From NCBI GenBank assembly GCA_035943935.1, contig DASZBR010000022.1, positions 1-64,000 of the forward strand: a DNA stretch of 64,000 nucleotides. Reading direction: 5' to 3'. This DNA comes from DASZBR01 sp035943935 (GTDB lineage Bacteria > Pseudomonadota > Gammaproteobacteria > DASZBR01). A program made the position numbers and the translations under genes. Position 1 is the first letter of the stretch; each line of letters starts with the position of its first letter. The notes under the pieces were generated by a model. The model was not told the DNA's origin, made no database searches, and saw only the letters and a program-made list of their open reading frames with translations. This document shows, one piece after another, positions 19,301 through 25,827 of the stretch.

Positions 19301-20363
19301 GACCATCGACATCATTCAGTAGAGGGGTTTTTTCTGTAGTGTTACTGGATACTGTTGGTTGTTTACTTTTTTCGCTTTGAGATGATGCGCCGCCAAAGAG
19401 TCGGGCAACGCGTGGAAAATTGCGTGCCAACCAGCCGGGTTTAGTTGTTTGTGCTTGAGCGGAAGATTCTGTAGGAACACCTTCAATGTCTTGCAGGCGA
19501 TCATGTTGTGCGTTTTGAATTCTTCGCAATTCTGCAATGTATTCATCTCTTGTCAAGAGGATGACAGCTTTCTGATCAAGTGAAAATCTTGCTGAACTCG
19601 TTTTTGGGTTCTCTAGTTTTAATTGTCCACGCAGTTTTAACATTTCAGTATAAGCAGTTTTGATCTGTGCATCTGTTACATTCTCAGGTGCAACCCAACG
19701 CATAATGCCATTTGAGTGATCAAGAATGATTTTAATTGTTTTATGTTCTGTTTCAAAAATGTACCAGCGGCGTTCCGTATTTGTTTCGATAACTTTTTGA
19801 TGTCTAGGTTGGAGTGTTCCAGTAAGATTGGCTGCAACAATAGCTTTACGCATTTCGGAATTGTTTTTTGGTGTAAAACGAATTGTAATTTGTGGATTGC
19901 GAGCGGCGAGCGGAGAAGTTTCATCAACTTCTTCAGCGGGTGCTTCTGTGCTTTCTGCAACTGGTGCTGCTACACCAGAAAGTAGTGGCACCTTCTCACC
20001 GGATGCTTCTTCAGTAGAAGATTCTTCTTCGGTATTTTTTTGTGCATTGTTGTTCCCGGTGTCTAATTCTTTCCACGTTTCCAATGCTTCTTGTTCTTGC
20101 TGGAGGCATTTCTTTGCACTTTCTAAAAGTTCTCTACCCTGGTCTTGTGAAATAGCGTGTTCTGTATGATATGAAGTGAAAGATACTTTTTTGAACGCTT
20201 CTAATAACTCATCATCGAGTGGATCTATTTTTTCTAAAGTGGAATCAACGACATGGTAAAGAGTGCTATCAGGCATTCGGATAAAAATGGGTTGTAGGGG
20301 AGACGCGCCATCATAATAAACATGCGCAGTAGCAATATTGAGTTCTTTTCTAAATCCTTCCAT
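13380..20363 (-). CDS. Giant modular repeat protein (about 2327 residues), putative secreted effector
   Basis: No known family recognised. The open frame reaches a GTG at 20375, but GGAG lies 6 bases before the ATG at 20363, which is preferred. A PmrA-type promoter (20393-20425) precedes it. The protein consists largely of diverged tandem units: a beta run with a Gly-x-(I/L)-x-C-x-x-P or similar turn, a helix with Ala-Met, a (L/N)xP-type loop, then a helix and strand of the type FNxHRAExFPxxxxxxF. The clearest duplicate blocks are near residues 875-1085 and 1550-1785: FAIAFERRV and FAITFERRV, YSLGHSPKL and YSLGHNLKL, HFNRHRAEIFP and EFNKHRAERYP. Three TATVYY-type modules lie in the N-terminal third. 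Two E-x-x-P-L-L sorting-like motifs (EKVPLL near 124, EKTPLL near 346) and a C-terminal KKRKRD nuclear-localisation-like stretch are present. No membrane segment and no catalytic motif were seen. Confidence 0.85.
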   Translation of the reverse strand: MEGFRKELNIATAHVYYDGASPLQPIFIRMPDSTLYHVVDSTLEKIDPLDDELLEAFKKVSFTSYHTEHAISQDQGRELLESAKKCLQQEQEALETWKELDTGNNNAQKNTEEESSTEEASGEKVPLLSGVAAPVAESTEAPAEEVDETSPLAARNPQITIRFTPKNNSEMRKAIVAANLTGTLQPRHQKVIETNTERRWYIFETEHKTIKIILDHSNGIMRWVAPENVTDAQIKTAYTEMLKLRGQLKLENPKTSSARFSLDQKAVILLTRDEYIAELRRIQNAQHDRLQDIEGVPTESSAQAQTTKPGWLARNFPRVARLFGGASSQSEKSKQPTVSSNTTEKTPLLNDVDGPDDDLALNRSATTNRPVILPTRVHRAPTPLEGSDEGEESVQQPPSPKFTYVKSTDILDPQFARTDESVENQAPRPLATTATVFYDDNDKKNWVYVEFDGNFYAPGDLEPIKDYHALNIFDLKQKEFNFKFPTFGSKVRALHKAADAEYAKATTATVYYNSKTFAPTMIEYREKYYTPDGTEAGANFATHLTRNSQTFLFAQEPGSDNFARNLSVAAIARTQIDERMKYSPSDDIFHELEAAEIDFLVEDKNTKKLVATDAPSQTVFAEIHFVPEREISPSEAQVAAAALKAKFPNLPELRDSTIQFHRPGVIRLKRTPGKPFSENLINTTIDTVFELSHELKIAPTGMRLSEKLLSSRKLSNSAEARFKTRTRGFHRIEVGFTVESDSFEPGSLFTHLGRIKKQLEALGFEIHPIARGGGREPTWHLANRDDYDPRSTYELQVVKRRGSDNKYILTCIAPSHAKLDKLDAAVSASIMLCLNVDGIQEDSLRISEKTVQTSPLDITPASFRERREEILHAQQLGFAIAFERRVPSDLTEQDKREIGELGFLISEPDKHGNSTFTNNGTVITVTRNAIECIVPRDATDDDIRDALKAMSIASYSLGHSPKLLLDPNLKQHEKAKLKRIFKAASAEHKPAIEIGYRLKAGEDLPFILSAEDTNNGFSIGSGIIRYTGKNLSEEAAIRRMLELRNDATLDPHSLILVADENDAARTARLQTHFNRHRAEIFPVTAQWIALSFTNQPGVTLTQPITADINAEAAIKILLGDAKEANVDPATIQLNSSPAFTRAEKRDIKTIYDRVHNEAFAPSRAFRTGVTLPLYTNGIDIATFVNTNRADLTRFFARFGHTLNGLTLTNRANGNVLDIDPANNTIALRHVTGETDDAKLEKIEGALNAMYEFQRVLTPDADPANDINAVLIETTNDHNSPFHGDHSDAIETTVIRGDGVEAPLDIDVRDEVFDNELEHRVLVIPFAGKNNPIAANLAAGLPVPALPVSDDYEIVIHPNNTIELVRKTNPLLHSQEMGIIQEGIDEILSICEQLNLQPQTPIINPAPALNDYRSEIEAYVESGVKALPKWVELRFTGSGSASADLKLAAFYARAEVIGYRRIVQGNSTYFIDGNNTFEVHRNGNNFLVKSKLSDPAAENDIIKDMLLIAHDAEATRESLNFTPDRNLIPAARDRIQGIYTTVRDEIFPRPFEFAITFERRVAYSYLHAYEITALSRLGFADYSDPEDTRQYGHYRFENRASGIVITLENGDLNCTMPRRPITDPAVPAAMNNEINNALDAMFMMGYSLGHNLKLNQNQVNPLFDTAANPEKANLKARFNAAVINTPRPRIFIQFTPKAGFTPTPAEIANANARLAPEGISFDYNPAGPSVIRYELNQLSESDAIKRMIEISNVFTDDPNSLVVTSDHMRKDRIEREFNKHRAERYPFAFTFKGQTAADIALILGDDDNRNALKEKAQTWGFKLEKKGTKYYLQNKNSVIALNDVDGKMICRMKNPPATQEQINEAVKAMMGVAALLHVNPAQLNLDHRLPPELVDDTRDHFTKMRDQFFPSKTKVDIRPTDPVLNLYTRLDANLEELNRRLRPLFFKLKKVGGLYLLEGEGDDSTKGITLGIGDDGVVYLYDIKAQKSHIQENKINFAIEAAMTMFKHLEIPANKFNAKVTGLEEKHQKRLQSELSPNAMLYLSTNQNRGETHVEYVRINDRWFRNLSPNDSFFSYSVQLEEMDNLPPADVLAKCRKKKCYLNPNHQGSDLNNSVEDTLKQGMSFALHSTYSNNGRFIRQCIEERGVREAINAAQAKDPDTGFKIQPDGYHLVNEHSKVKIKRNADGSRQSNLIGGYTKDQVSDVAKELLNMIEAQMREDAVLMEKVGAQAFPKEIVYRVTAESKAHTVEDMKIIRAAIEHVRTDFETLKAKYPALQGKCRLENKAAFVQNTEPVIALGAAKKRKRDDADAPIEPGIGGAVRPRNGAK

Positions 20364-20392
20364 ACCTTTCTCCACACATGGTCTTCACGCCC

Positions 20393-20425
20393 ATTCTATA
20401 CCCCAATCCTTAAGGCAATCTTAAG
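20393..20425 (-). promoter_or_regulatory. PmrA-type box and -10 promoter of the 2327-residue gene
   Basis: Read on the minus strand: CTTAAG, ATTGC, CTTAAG (box 20409-20425), exactly 10 bases, then -10 hexamer TAGAAT (20393-20398). The arrangement is identical to the boxes at 300, 25790 and 51084. The coding start follows 30 bases downstream. Confidence 0.75.
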
Positions 20426-20519
20426 TCTTGAAGCCTATATAATAAGGATAGCAGGGTATTGAGGGTTTGGGGCGTAAAAGGGCACTTTTTATTGGATTTT
20501 TAAGGGGGTGGAGGGCGGT

Positions 20520-23500
20520 TTAAGCCGGTCCGCCGCCGCTTTTACCCTTGGGGCCTTTCGGTTTGAGGCTTTGATGGACGTCGGGATGAGTCTCGTCCCC
20601 AGGTTTTTTGGATCCATGGCTGCCATGGCCTGGCGTCGGTTTTGCGGCATGTGCTGTTTTAGTGGGCGTATGATGAGCATTTTCTTTATCATGACCCTTG
20701 TGATCATTAGCAAAGCGAACCTTTTTCTCGGGGCGCTTAGCGTCTTTATTATGATGGACGTTTTGACCATTCAGACTCACATTGCTGGTCATATCTTTGA
20801 GAGCAGGATTTTTGTCTAAATGTTCTTTCAGCATATCCATCACCATCTTAGCAACAGGGTGATTTGCTCCGAGTTGATTGCCTCCTTGCATAAGACTGAA
20901 TACTGCGTTGATCGGATTATCTCCCCCCATTGCGGCCATTGCACCCATCATGCCTTTGAAAATATTGGCATGATGTTCAGCGGTTGCTTCATTGCTGTGC
21001 GCCTTACTGGGAGGCGTCAGTGAACCTTTCATACTTCCATCTTGTTTGATGTCGATATGCTGTCCATTGTCAGTATTTCTTAGGGTTGCATGCTCTTGGC
21101 CGGACGCATCTTTATTTCGCGTCAGGTTAGAAAAACCACCATTTTTAGATTGCGCACCTTCTTTGGCGATACTCTCACGTAAGGTTGCATCGTTGCTGAT
21201 CTGTGTATGAAGATTTCCAAATCGTGAATTAGATTCATTGTTTTGGAGATCAGCGGATATATCTTTGTTAGCGCGTGTCGTTAATTCATTGGGATTGGCA
21301 TTAATACCTGAAATGTTTGTTTGGATATTGAGTTGAGCGGCTTCTTGTCCTGGAGCAGCTGGCGTCATCCCTTCCATTCTTTTTAGATTGGTGTGTGACG
21401 CAGTTGCACTCAGATTTGTCAGAGATTCTTCGCGCTGGTTTTTAGGATATTCAACCTCCATCTTATGGAGTTCACCCGTTTCAACTTTGTCATCAAGCCA
21501 GGCTGGTTTTCCATTGATTTTTTGCATATTTGCATCGCCGACTTCTGCTTTATTTTCGTACCAACCGGCTTGAGGCCCAGAGGGAATATGAACATGGCTG
21601 AAGCGATCCTTGTTGTCATAATATCCTTGGCACGTCATGGTTTCTTCGGCTTCTTTTGCAGAACCGCCGGATTGAGGTGAAGGAGTGGGAGTAGTACTTT
21701 GTGCAGGAGTAGGGGTGGTACTTTGTGCGGAAGTGGCAGAGGGTGTTTGTCCAGTTGCGGTGAGGCTCGCGGTTTTGTCTTGTGCAGGCGCCTTTATTTC
21801 TTTGTCATCAAGCGTAATATTTTTTTTCTGTTCTTCGGTCAAGTTTTTATCTAAATACTTTTGGACGTCTTCCACAAACTTGGGATTCGCTTCCATTTCT
21901 TCTTTAGAAAGACCCATGCTGAGATTCAGCGGCTCTCCCGCGTTTGGGCCATTTTCGTGCGCTTTAACAATGGCTTTGAGATCTTGCCCCATTTTATCAA
22001 TGCTCTTTTGATATTGAGGATGATCAGGTTTGATTTCTTCTAATGGAATTGTCGTTCCAGAATAGGAGCCATCTTTGTTGACTGAGATTTTTGCATCATC
22101 TGGTCCATGGAAATTAACTTTGCCTTCTTCGTCGGTGGCGAATTTGTAGCCACTACCTTCTAATGTTTTATTTATGTCTTTTTGGTTTTCTGCTTTTGCC
22201 AAGTGTGTATACGTAGGATGTTCTTCTTCAGCGGACTCGGCTTCAGCAGCCGATGCCGTTGCGCCCATTTCCGTTTGGGGAGGAGTGGCTAAAGGTTGTC
22301 CGTTAATCGAAACGTTTTTCTTTTCATCGGGGGAAAGTCTATCGTCGACATATTTTTTCACGTCAGCGTCGAATTTAGCCTTTTCATCATCGGACAAAGG
22401 TTTTCTTTTAGCAGCATCAACAGCAGCAACAGCGAGGTCTGCAACACCGAGTGTTTGAGGATCGAGTTGAACGTCGGATTTTCTTTGCATGGGATCCGCA
22501 ACAAGATTGAGTGTATTTGTTCTTCCTGATTCTTGGTGCGCTTTTGCCATCGCAATAAAATGGTTGCCCGTTTCTTCAACGGCGTTCTTTCGGCTTGTCG
22601 CACTTGATGCACTAAATGTAGATGGGAAGTCATGCGTGAGCGTCGCATTTTCAGTGCCTTCAGCTCTTCCTTCATAGGCTTTATCCATTGATGCTTTAGC
22701 TTTTTTGACGTCTCTGGATGATACATCAGGTGCGATAGCTGCAACCGGCTTGTAGTTTCCTTGAGGTGCTAATGGTTCTCCGTTAACTGAAACATTATGT
22801 CTTTGATTGGGTGGTAACTTCTCGTCGATATGTTTTCTCACGTCAGCGAGGAATTTTTCCTTTTCAGGACCATCGGGCATGGGGCCTCTTTCAGGGCCGA
22901 GTGGTCCCATTCTTGTTTGTTTAGGATTAGCAACAAGATTGAGCGGATTTGTTGCGCCTAAGTCGTGGTGAGCTTGTGCGACGGCAACAAGATGATCCGC
23001 GGCGGTTTCAGCAGCATTTTTATTTGTTTTTCCTGTGATCCCTATAACACTACTGTTATAGATATGCGTGTGTTTATCATCTTTTTGATCCTCAGTTCTA
23101 CTCTCATAAGCTTTAGACAATGAACCCTTTGCTTTTGCGACTAATTTTTGTTGTGCTTGAGATCGTGACTGTGCGGTTGGTTCAGCGGCAGCGGGTGTAG
23201 AAGCAGCGGGCGCAGCAGTAGTACTTTTTGCAGGAGTAGTAGGAGCAGCTGCGGCAGGAGCAGCAACAGCAGGAGCAGCAGTAGTACTTTGTGCGGGAGT
23301 GGCAGAGGGTGTTTGTCCGGTTGCAGTGAGGCTCGCGGTTTTGTCTTGTGCGGGTGCCACTATTTTTTCTTTGTTAAACGTAACATTTTCTCTTTGCTCT
23401 GGGGTCAAATTTTTAGACATCTCCGCTTTGACGTCTTTGATAAATTGTTGATTATTCGCTTTTTGTTCATCGCTAAGATTTTCATCGCCGTTAAGATTAA

Positions 23501-23897
23501 CGTTGAGGTCTAATGGTTCTTTTGAGTTAGGTCCATCTTCATGGGCTTTGGCAATATCTTGAAGTTCTTGCGCCATCTTCTTAACGTTTTGGTCGTATTC
23601 AGGTGTTCCCTGTTTTCCGATTTCATCAAATCCAATAGTACTTCCAGAATATGTGCCGTCTTTATTTACTGTAATTTCTGAGCCACTGGGAGTCGTAAGA
23701 ACAGGATTACCGTTTTCGTTTTGTCCAAACTTATAACCTTTATTTTTTAGTGATTCTTGGTTTTCTTCCTCGCCAAACCAGTTGTATGTGGGATGCGTTT
23801 CAGCGGATTCGTCTTTGGGTTCAGCGCCAGTTGCGGTGGCACCAGCGGAGGAGGGTTCTGCAGCAATTGCTTCTTCATCATCAATCTCTTGCGACAT
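20520..23897 (-). CDS. 1125-residue repeat protein with Ala/Thr/Pro linkers, putative secreted effector
   Basis: Family not recognised. The ATG at 23897 has GGGAG 8 bases upstream. About five copies of a ~120-residue module are visible, near residues 50-175, 239-382, 399-532, 569-702 and 939-1045. Module pattern: KDGxYSGxxI, then a helix with (I/M)AKAHxxxG, a short strand LNL(V/N), LSxDExxxF, a helix ending in (N/D)LTxEQ(R/K)xN, and VxxNGxPLAP. Ala/Thr/Pro/Ser-rich linkers separate them. One more copy lies in the neighbouring 400-residue protein. The C-terminal tail is basic, His/Lys/Pro-rich, with EKKVRFA, which fits the RVxF docking motif for eukaryotic protein phosphatase 1. No membrane segment. 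No PmrA-type box was found in front of it; TATACT at about 23943-23948 is a possible -10. Confidence 0.8.
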   Translation of the reverse strand: MSQEIDDEEAIAAEPSSAGATATGAEPKDESAETHPTYNWFGEEENQESLKNKGYKFGQNENGNPVLTTPSGSEITVNKDGTYSGSTIGFDEIGKQGTPEYDQNVKKMAQELQDIAKAHEDGPNSKEPLDLNVNLNGDENLSDEQKANNQQFIKDVKAEMSKNLTPEQRENVTFNKEKIVAPAQDKTASLTATGQTPSATPAQSTTAAPAVAAPAAAAPTTPAKSTTAAPAASTPAAAEPTAQSRSQAQQKLVAKAKGSLSKAYESRTEDQKDDKHTHIYNSSVIGITGKTNKNAAETAADHLVAVAQAHHDLGATNPLNLVANPKQTRMGPLGPERGPMPDGPEKEKFLADVRKHIDEKLPPNQRHNVSVNGEPLAPQGNYKPVAAIAPDVSSRDVKKAKASMDKAYEGRAEGTENATLTHDFPSTFSASSATSRKNAVEETGNHFIAMAKAHQESGRTNTLNLVADPMQRKSDVQLDPQTLGVADLAVAAVDAAKRKPLSDDEKAKFDADVKKYVDDRLSPDEKKNVSINGQPLATPPQTEMGATASAAEAESAEEEHPTYTHLAKAENQKDINKTLEGSGYKFATDEEGKVNFHGPDDAKISVNKDGSYSGTTIPLEEIKPDHPQYQKSIDKMGQDLKAIVKAHENGPNAGEPLNLSMGLSKEEMEANPKFVEDVQKYLDKNLTEEQKKNITLDDKEIKAPAQDKTASLTATGQTPSATSAQSTTPTPAQSTTPTPSPQSGGSAKEAEETMTCQGYYDNKDRFSHVHIPSGPQAGWYENKAEVGDANMQKINGKPAWLDDKVETGELHKMEVEYPKNQREESLTNLSATASHTNLKRMEGMTPAAPGQEAAQLNIQTNISGINANPNELTTRANKDISADLQNNESNSRFGNLHTQISNDATLRESIAKEGAQSKNGGFSNLTRNKDASGQEHATLRNTDNGQHIDIKQDGSMKGSLTPPSKAHSNEATAEHHANIFKGMMGAMAAMGGDNPINAVFSLMQGGNQLGANHPVAKMVMDMLKEHLDKNPALKDMTSNVSLNGQNVHHNKDAKRPEKKVRFANDHKGHDKENAHHTPTKTAHAAKPTPGHGSHGSKKPGDETHPDVHQSLKPKGPKGKSGGGPA
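21719..21792. repeat. Direct repeat, copy A (within the 1125-residue gene)
   Basis: A 74-base segment matching 23285-23358 with about five mismatches, 1566 bases (522 codons) apart and in frame. Recombination between the copies would delete or duplicate whole modules without a frameshift. Confidence 0.75.
23285..23358. repeat. Direct repeat, copy B (within the 1125-residue gene)
   Basis: Partner of 21719-21792. It encodes the linker PAQDKTASLTATGQTPSAT that joins repeat modules in the protein. Confidence 0.75.
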
Positions 23898-23952
23898 AAC
23901 TTTTCTCCCTTAAAGATATCCCGATTACCCATATAGAATAGAGTATAGCAGA

Positions 23953-23978
23953 CGGCGAGGCGTTGTAATGCCTCGCCG
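23953..23978. repeat. 9-bp perfect hairpin between two island genes
   Basis: CGGCGAGGC (23953-23961) pairs with GCCTCGCCG (23970-23978) around an 8-base loop. It is placed just after the 361-residue gene and before the 1125-residue gene. It may end or attenuate transcription, but no T-run follows on the minus strand. Confidence 0.5.
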
Positions 23979-23991
23979 GGGGGAGTGTTGT

Positions 23992-25077
23992 TTATGGACG
24001 AGGAGAGGGGCCTGGAATTGTGGTTTCAGGACCTTTTCTTCCGTTCTCATAATTAGCAATCACGAAGAGACCTGTATGATTAGGGTAAAGCAGACGAATG
24101 TCTTCTATTAATCTAGGAGTAACTAACCCACTAATAGCATTAAATTTAGCGGTAGTATTGTCGGGTGGCGTAGCGTTGTGAGAACCCATTGTGCCAATGC
24201 TATAGGGACGCGCATCCTCAGGAGGAACTGATCCGTTGCTTTGTTCATCCATTGCGACAACGGAAGCTACACTTGCCATGATGTCTTTATATATTTTGTC
24301 GGCTTCTCTTTGAAGATCTGCGGGTGTTGCAAGAGGAGGAGCTCCTGCGCCGGAAAGTTTAGTTTCTGGCCCTCTAAATCCGCCGAGGTCGTCGATTCTA
24401 ACGACACGCTCTGGATTTCCTGCAACAGCGGCTTTCACCAATCGGTTAGGTAGGGCTGGGACGACTGTATTATCAGCTGGTCTATATTTATACCCACTAG
24501 CACCGGTGGCGTGAGCTAGCTTTGTTTTTATTGCATCTTGGTATGCAACATTTCCGAGGACATTACTAATTTGAAAACCAGTTCCCGACATTCTAGGGCG
24601 GAAGTAGGCGGCAATCACCGGAGCGGGAAGAGGTGCAGCAACTGAAGTTTGTGCTGCATTAAATCTAGCGGTTAAGTCGACGACAAAGTTACCTGGAACT
24701 GCGGGAGGAGTTATCTGCGCAACAGGAAGTTGTAGCGCGTTAATATCAACACTGGTAAAGTTTTTGCAAGCATTTAACATTATTGCTATGTATTTTTCCC
24801 AGTCTTTTCTTTTTGTGCCGTCTGGCATGATGCATTCCATTTCGCTATTGGCAGTCGCGAAATTGATTCTCACGGGTCCTGCGGGCGGGGTTGCATAAGA
24901 CGCAAACGTGCCACTTGGATCTAGTACCAATGGCTCAATACTACGCTCGAAAGCTTCCTTTCTGGCTTTAAAAGCAGGAGTGCTCACATCAAGTATTCTA
25001 CCTGCTATGGTTGCGGCATTTGGGTTGGGTGCTGCGCCTACAGCTGCAGCTCCAAACGTTATTTTAAAACCAGCCAT
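23992..25077 (-). CDS. 361-residue protein sharing modules with the giant island protein
   Basis: No family recognised. GAGGAG lies just upstream of the ATG, and TATAAT on the minus strand (25113-25118) is a likely -10. The segment near residues 70-165 (VRINFAT, SEMECIMPDGT, a helix with AIMLNA, then LTARFNAAQ and a strand) follows the same order as the units of the 2327-residue protein (TVITV, NAIECIVPRDAT, LKAMSIA, then KLKRIFKAA). A second, weaker pair of matching short runs is GGFRGPETKL and NGRKGPETTI. It is probably a short relative of the giant protein, formed from the same module. No membrane segment, no catalytic motif; Ala/Pro-rich. Confidence 0.75.
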   Translation of the reverse strand: MAGFKITFGAAAVGAAPNPNAATIAGRILDVSTPAFKARKEAFERSIEPLVLDPSGTFASYATPPAGPVRINFATANSEMECIMPDGTKRKDWEKYIAIMLNACKNFTSVDINALQLPVAQITPPAVPGNFVVDLTARFNAAQTSVAAPLPAPVIAAYFRPRMSGTGFQISNVLGNVAYQDAIKTKLAHATGASGYKYRPADNTVVPALPNRLVKAAVAGNPERVVRIDDLGGFRGPETKLSGAGAPPLATPADLQREADKIYKDIMASVASVVAMDEQSNGSVPPEDARPYSIGTMGSHNATPPDNTTAKFNAISGLVTPRLIEDIRLLYPNHTGLFVIANYENGRKGPETTIPGPSPRP

Positions 25078-25142
25078 TGTCTTCTCCTCAAGTCAATAAA
25101 TTCAATAACGCCATTATACACAGTATAGCCTATGAAAAGCTC

Positions 25143-25170
25143 AAAAATAGACCCATTAAGGGCTATTTTT
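25143..25170 (-). terminator. Rho-independent terminator after the 191-residue gene
   Basis: AAAAATAG (25143-25150) pairs with CTATTTTT (25163-25170), with CCC and GGG extending the stem. On the minus strand it ends in a T-run. The stem overlaps the stop codon of the 25163-25738 gene, an economical arrangement. It separates that gene from the 361-residue gene downstream. Confidence 0.7.
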
Positions 25171-25738
25171 TGCTGACTTTCATGAGGCTAAGCTTAGGTT
25201 GCTTCCCTGGGAGTTCTGGATCGAACTCAGCACTACTGGTAGCGGATCGTAAGCTTGCTTGAAACTTCGCGTATTCTTGCGCAGCTTTTGCTTCTTTTTT
25301 TGCAGCCCTTTCTTCATCCGAGTTTCTTCTGATCAGCCCTTCAAAAAATGCTTTTTTCGGAGGCGAATTGCTTTCAGCCGGTGCAGGTGCAACAGCTTGA
25401 ACAACAGCAGGTGTGGGAATTGGCTGCGCTGGATGAGCGGAAATGTCTTCAAAACTGTTAATGAGCCTTTCAGTTTCGCTGTCTTCTTCCACGTCAGTTA
25501 CTGTATTTTCTAAAAGGATGAAGTCATCAGCACTCAGTTTTGTCTCATCGGTTTGTGTTGGCATTGCTTCAATCTGACGCGTGTTTTCAGAAATGGCTTC
25601 CATCAACGCATCAATGACGCTTTGTCTATCAGGATCATTTGAAGTTGCGTTAAGAAGCGCATCGAGCCTATCGAACAGCATTCTGTTTTGTAGTTCGAGT
25701 CCAGAACGGGTGTGTTTTGTGACGACTTGTTCTTCCAT
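25163..25738 (-). CDS. 191-residue hydrophilic protein under a PmrA-type promoter
   Basis: Family not recognised. An ATG at 25753 has no ribosome-binding site, whereas GGGGGA precedes the ATG at 25738 by 8 bases, so 25738 is chosen. The protein is polar: an N-terminal helical part (RLDALLNA, IDALMEAISENTRQIEA), an acidic middle (VEEDSETE), a Pro/Ala linker and a C-terminal Glu/Lys/Ala helix (DEERAAKKEAKAAQEYAKF). The acidic C-terminal helix recalls the glutamate-rich C-terminal signals of Dot/Icm substrates, which is only suggestive. No membrane segment, no enzyme motif. Confidence 0.75.
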   Translation of the reverse strand: MEEQVVTKHTRSGLELQNRMLFDRLDALLNATSNDPDRQSVIDALMEAISENTRQIEAMPTQTDETKLSADDFILLENTVTDVEEDSETERLINSFEDISAHPAQPIPTPAVVQAVAPAPAESNSPPKKAFFEGLIRRNSDEERAAKKEAKAAQEYAKFQASLRSATSSAEFDPELPGKQPKLSLMKVSKK

Positions 25739-25773
25739 AGTGATGTCCCCCATATAGTTATTTGTTATGACTT

Positions 25774-25806
25774 ACTCTACACGAGAAACCTTAAGGAAAT
25801 ATTAAG
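25774..25806 (-). promoter_or_regulatory. PmrA-type box and -10 promoter of the 191-residue gene
   Basis: On the minus strand: CTTAAT, ATTTC, CTTAAG (25790-25806), 10 bases, TAGAGT (25774-25779). Spacer and -10 hexamer equal those of the GH5 promoter at 51084-51116. Confidence 0.75.
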
Positions 25807-25827
25807 CGACGGATTTTTTTATAAAGA

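Noticed and set aside
19828..20169. 113-codon plus-strand frame inside the giant island gene
   Set aside because: Antisense shadow of the 2327-residue gene; no ribosome-binding site and Ser/Ala-rich composition mirroring the opposite strand.
22358..22744. 128-codon minus-strand frame overlapping the 1125-residue gene
   Set aside because: Same-strand alternative frame within a much longer gene whose frame carries the repeat modules; no start signal.
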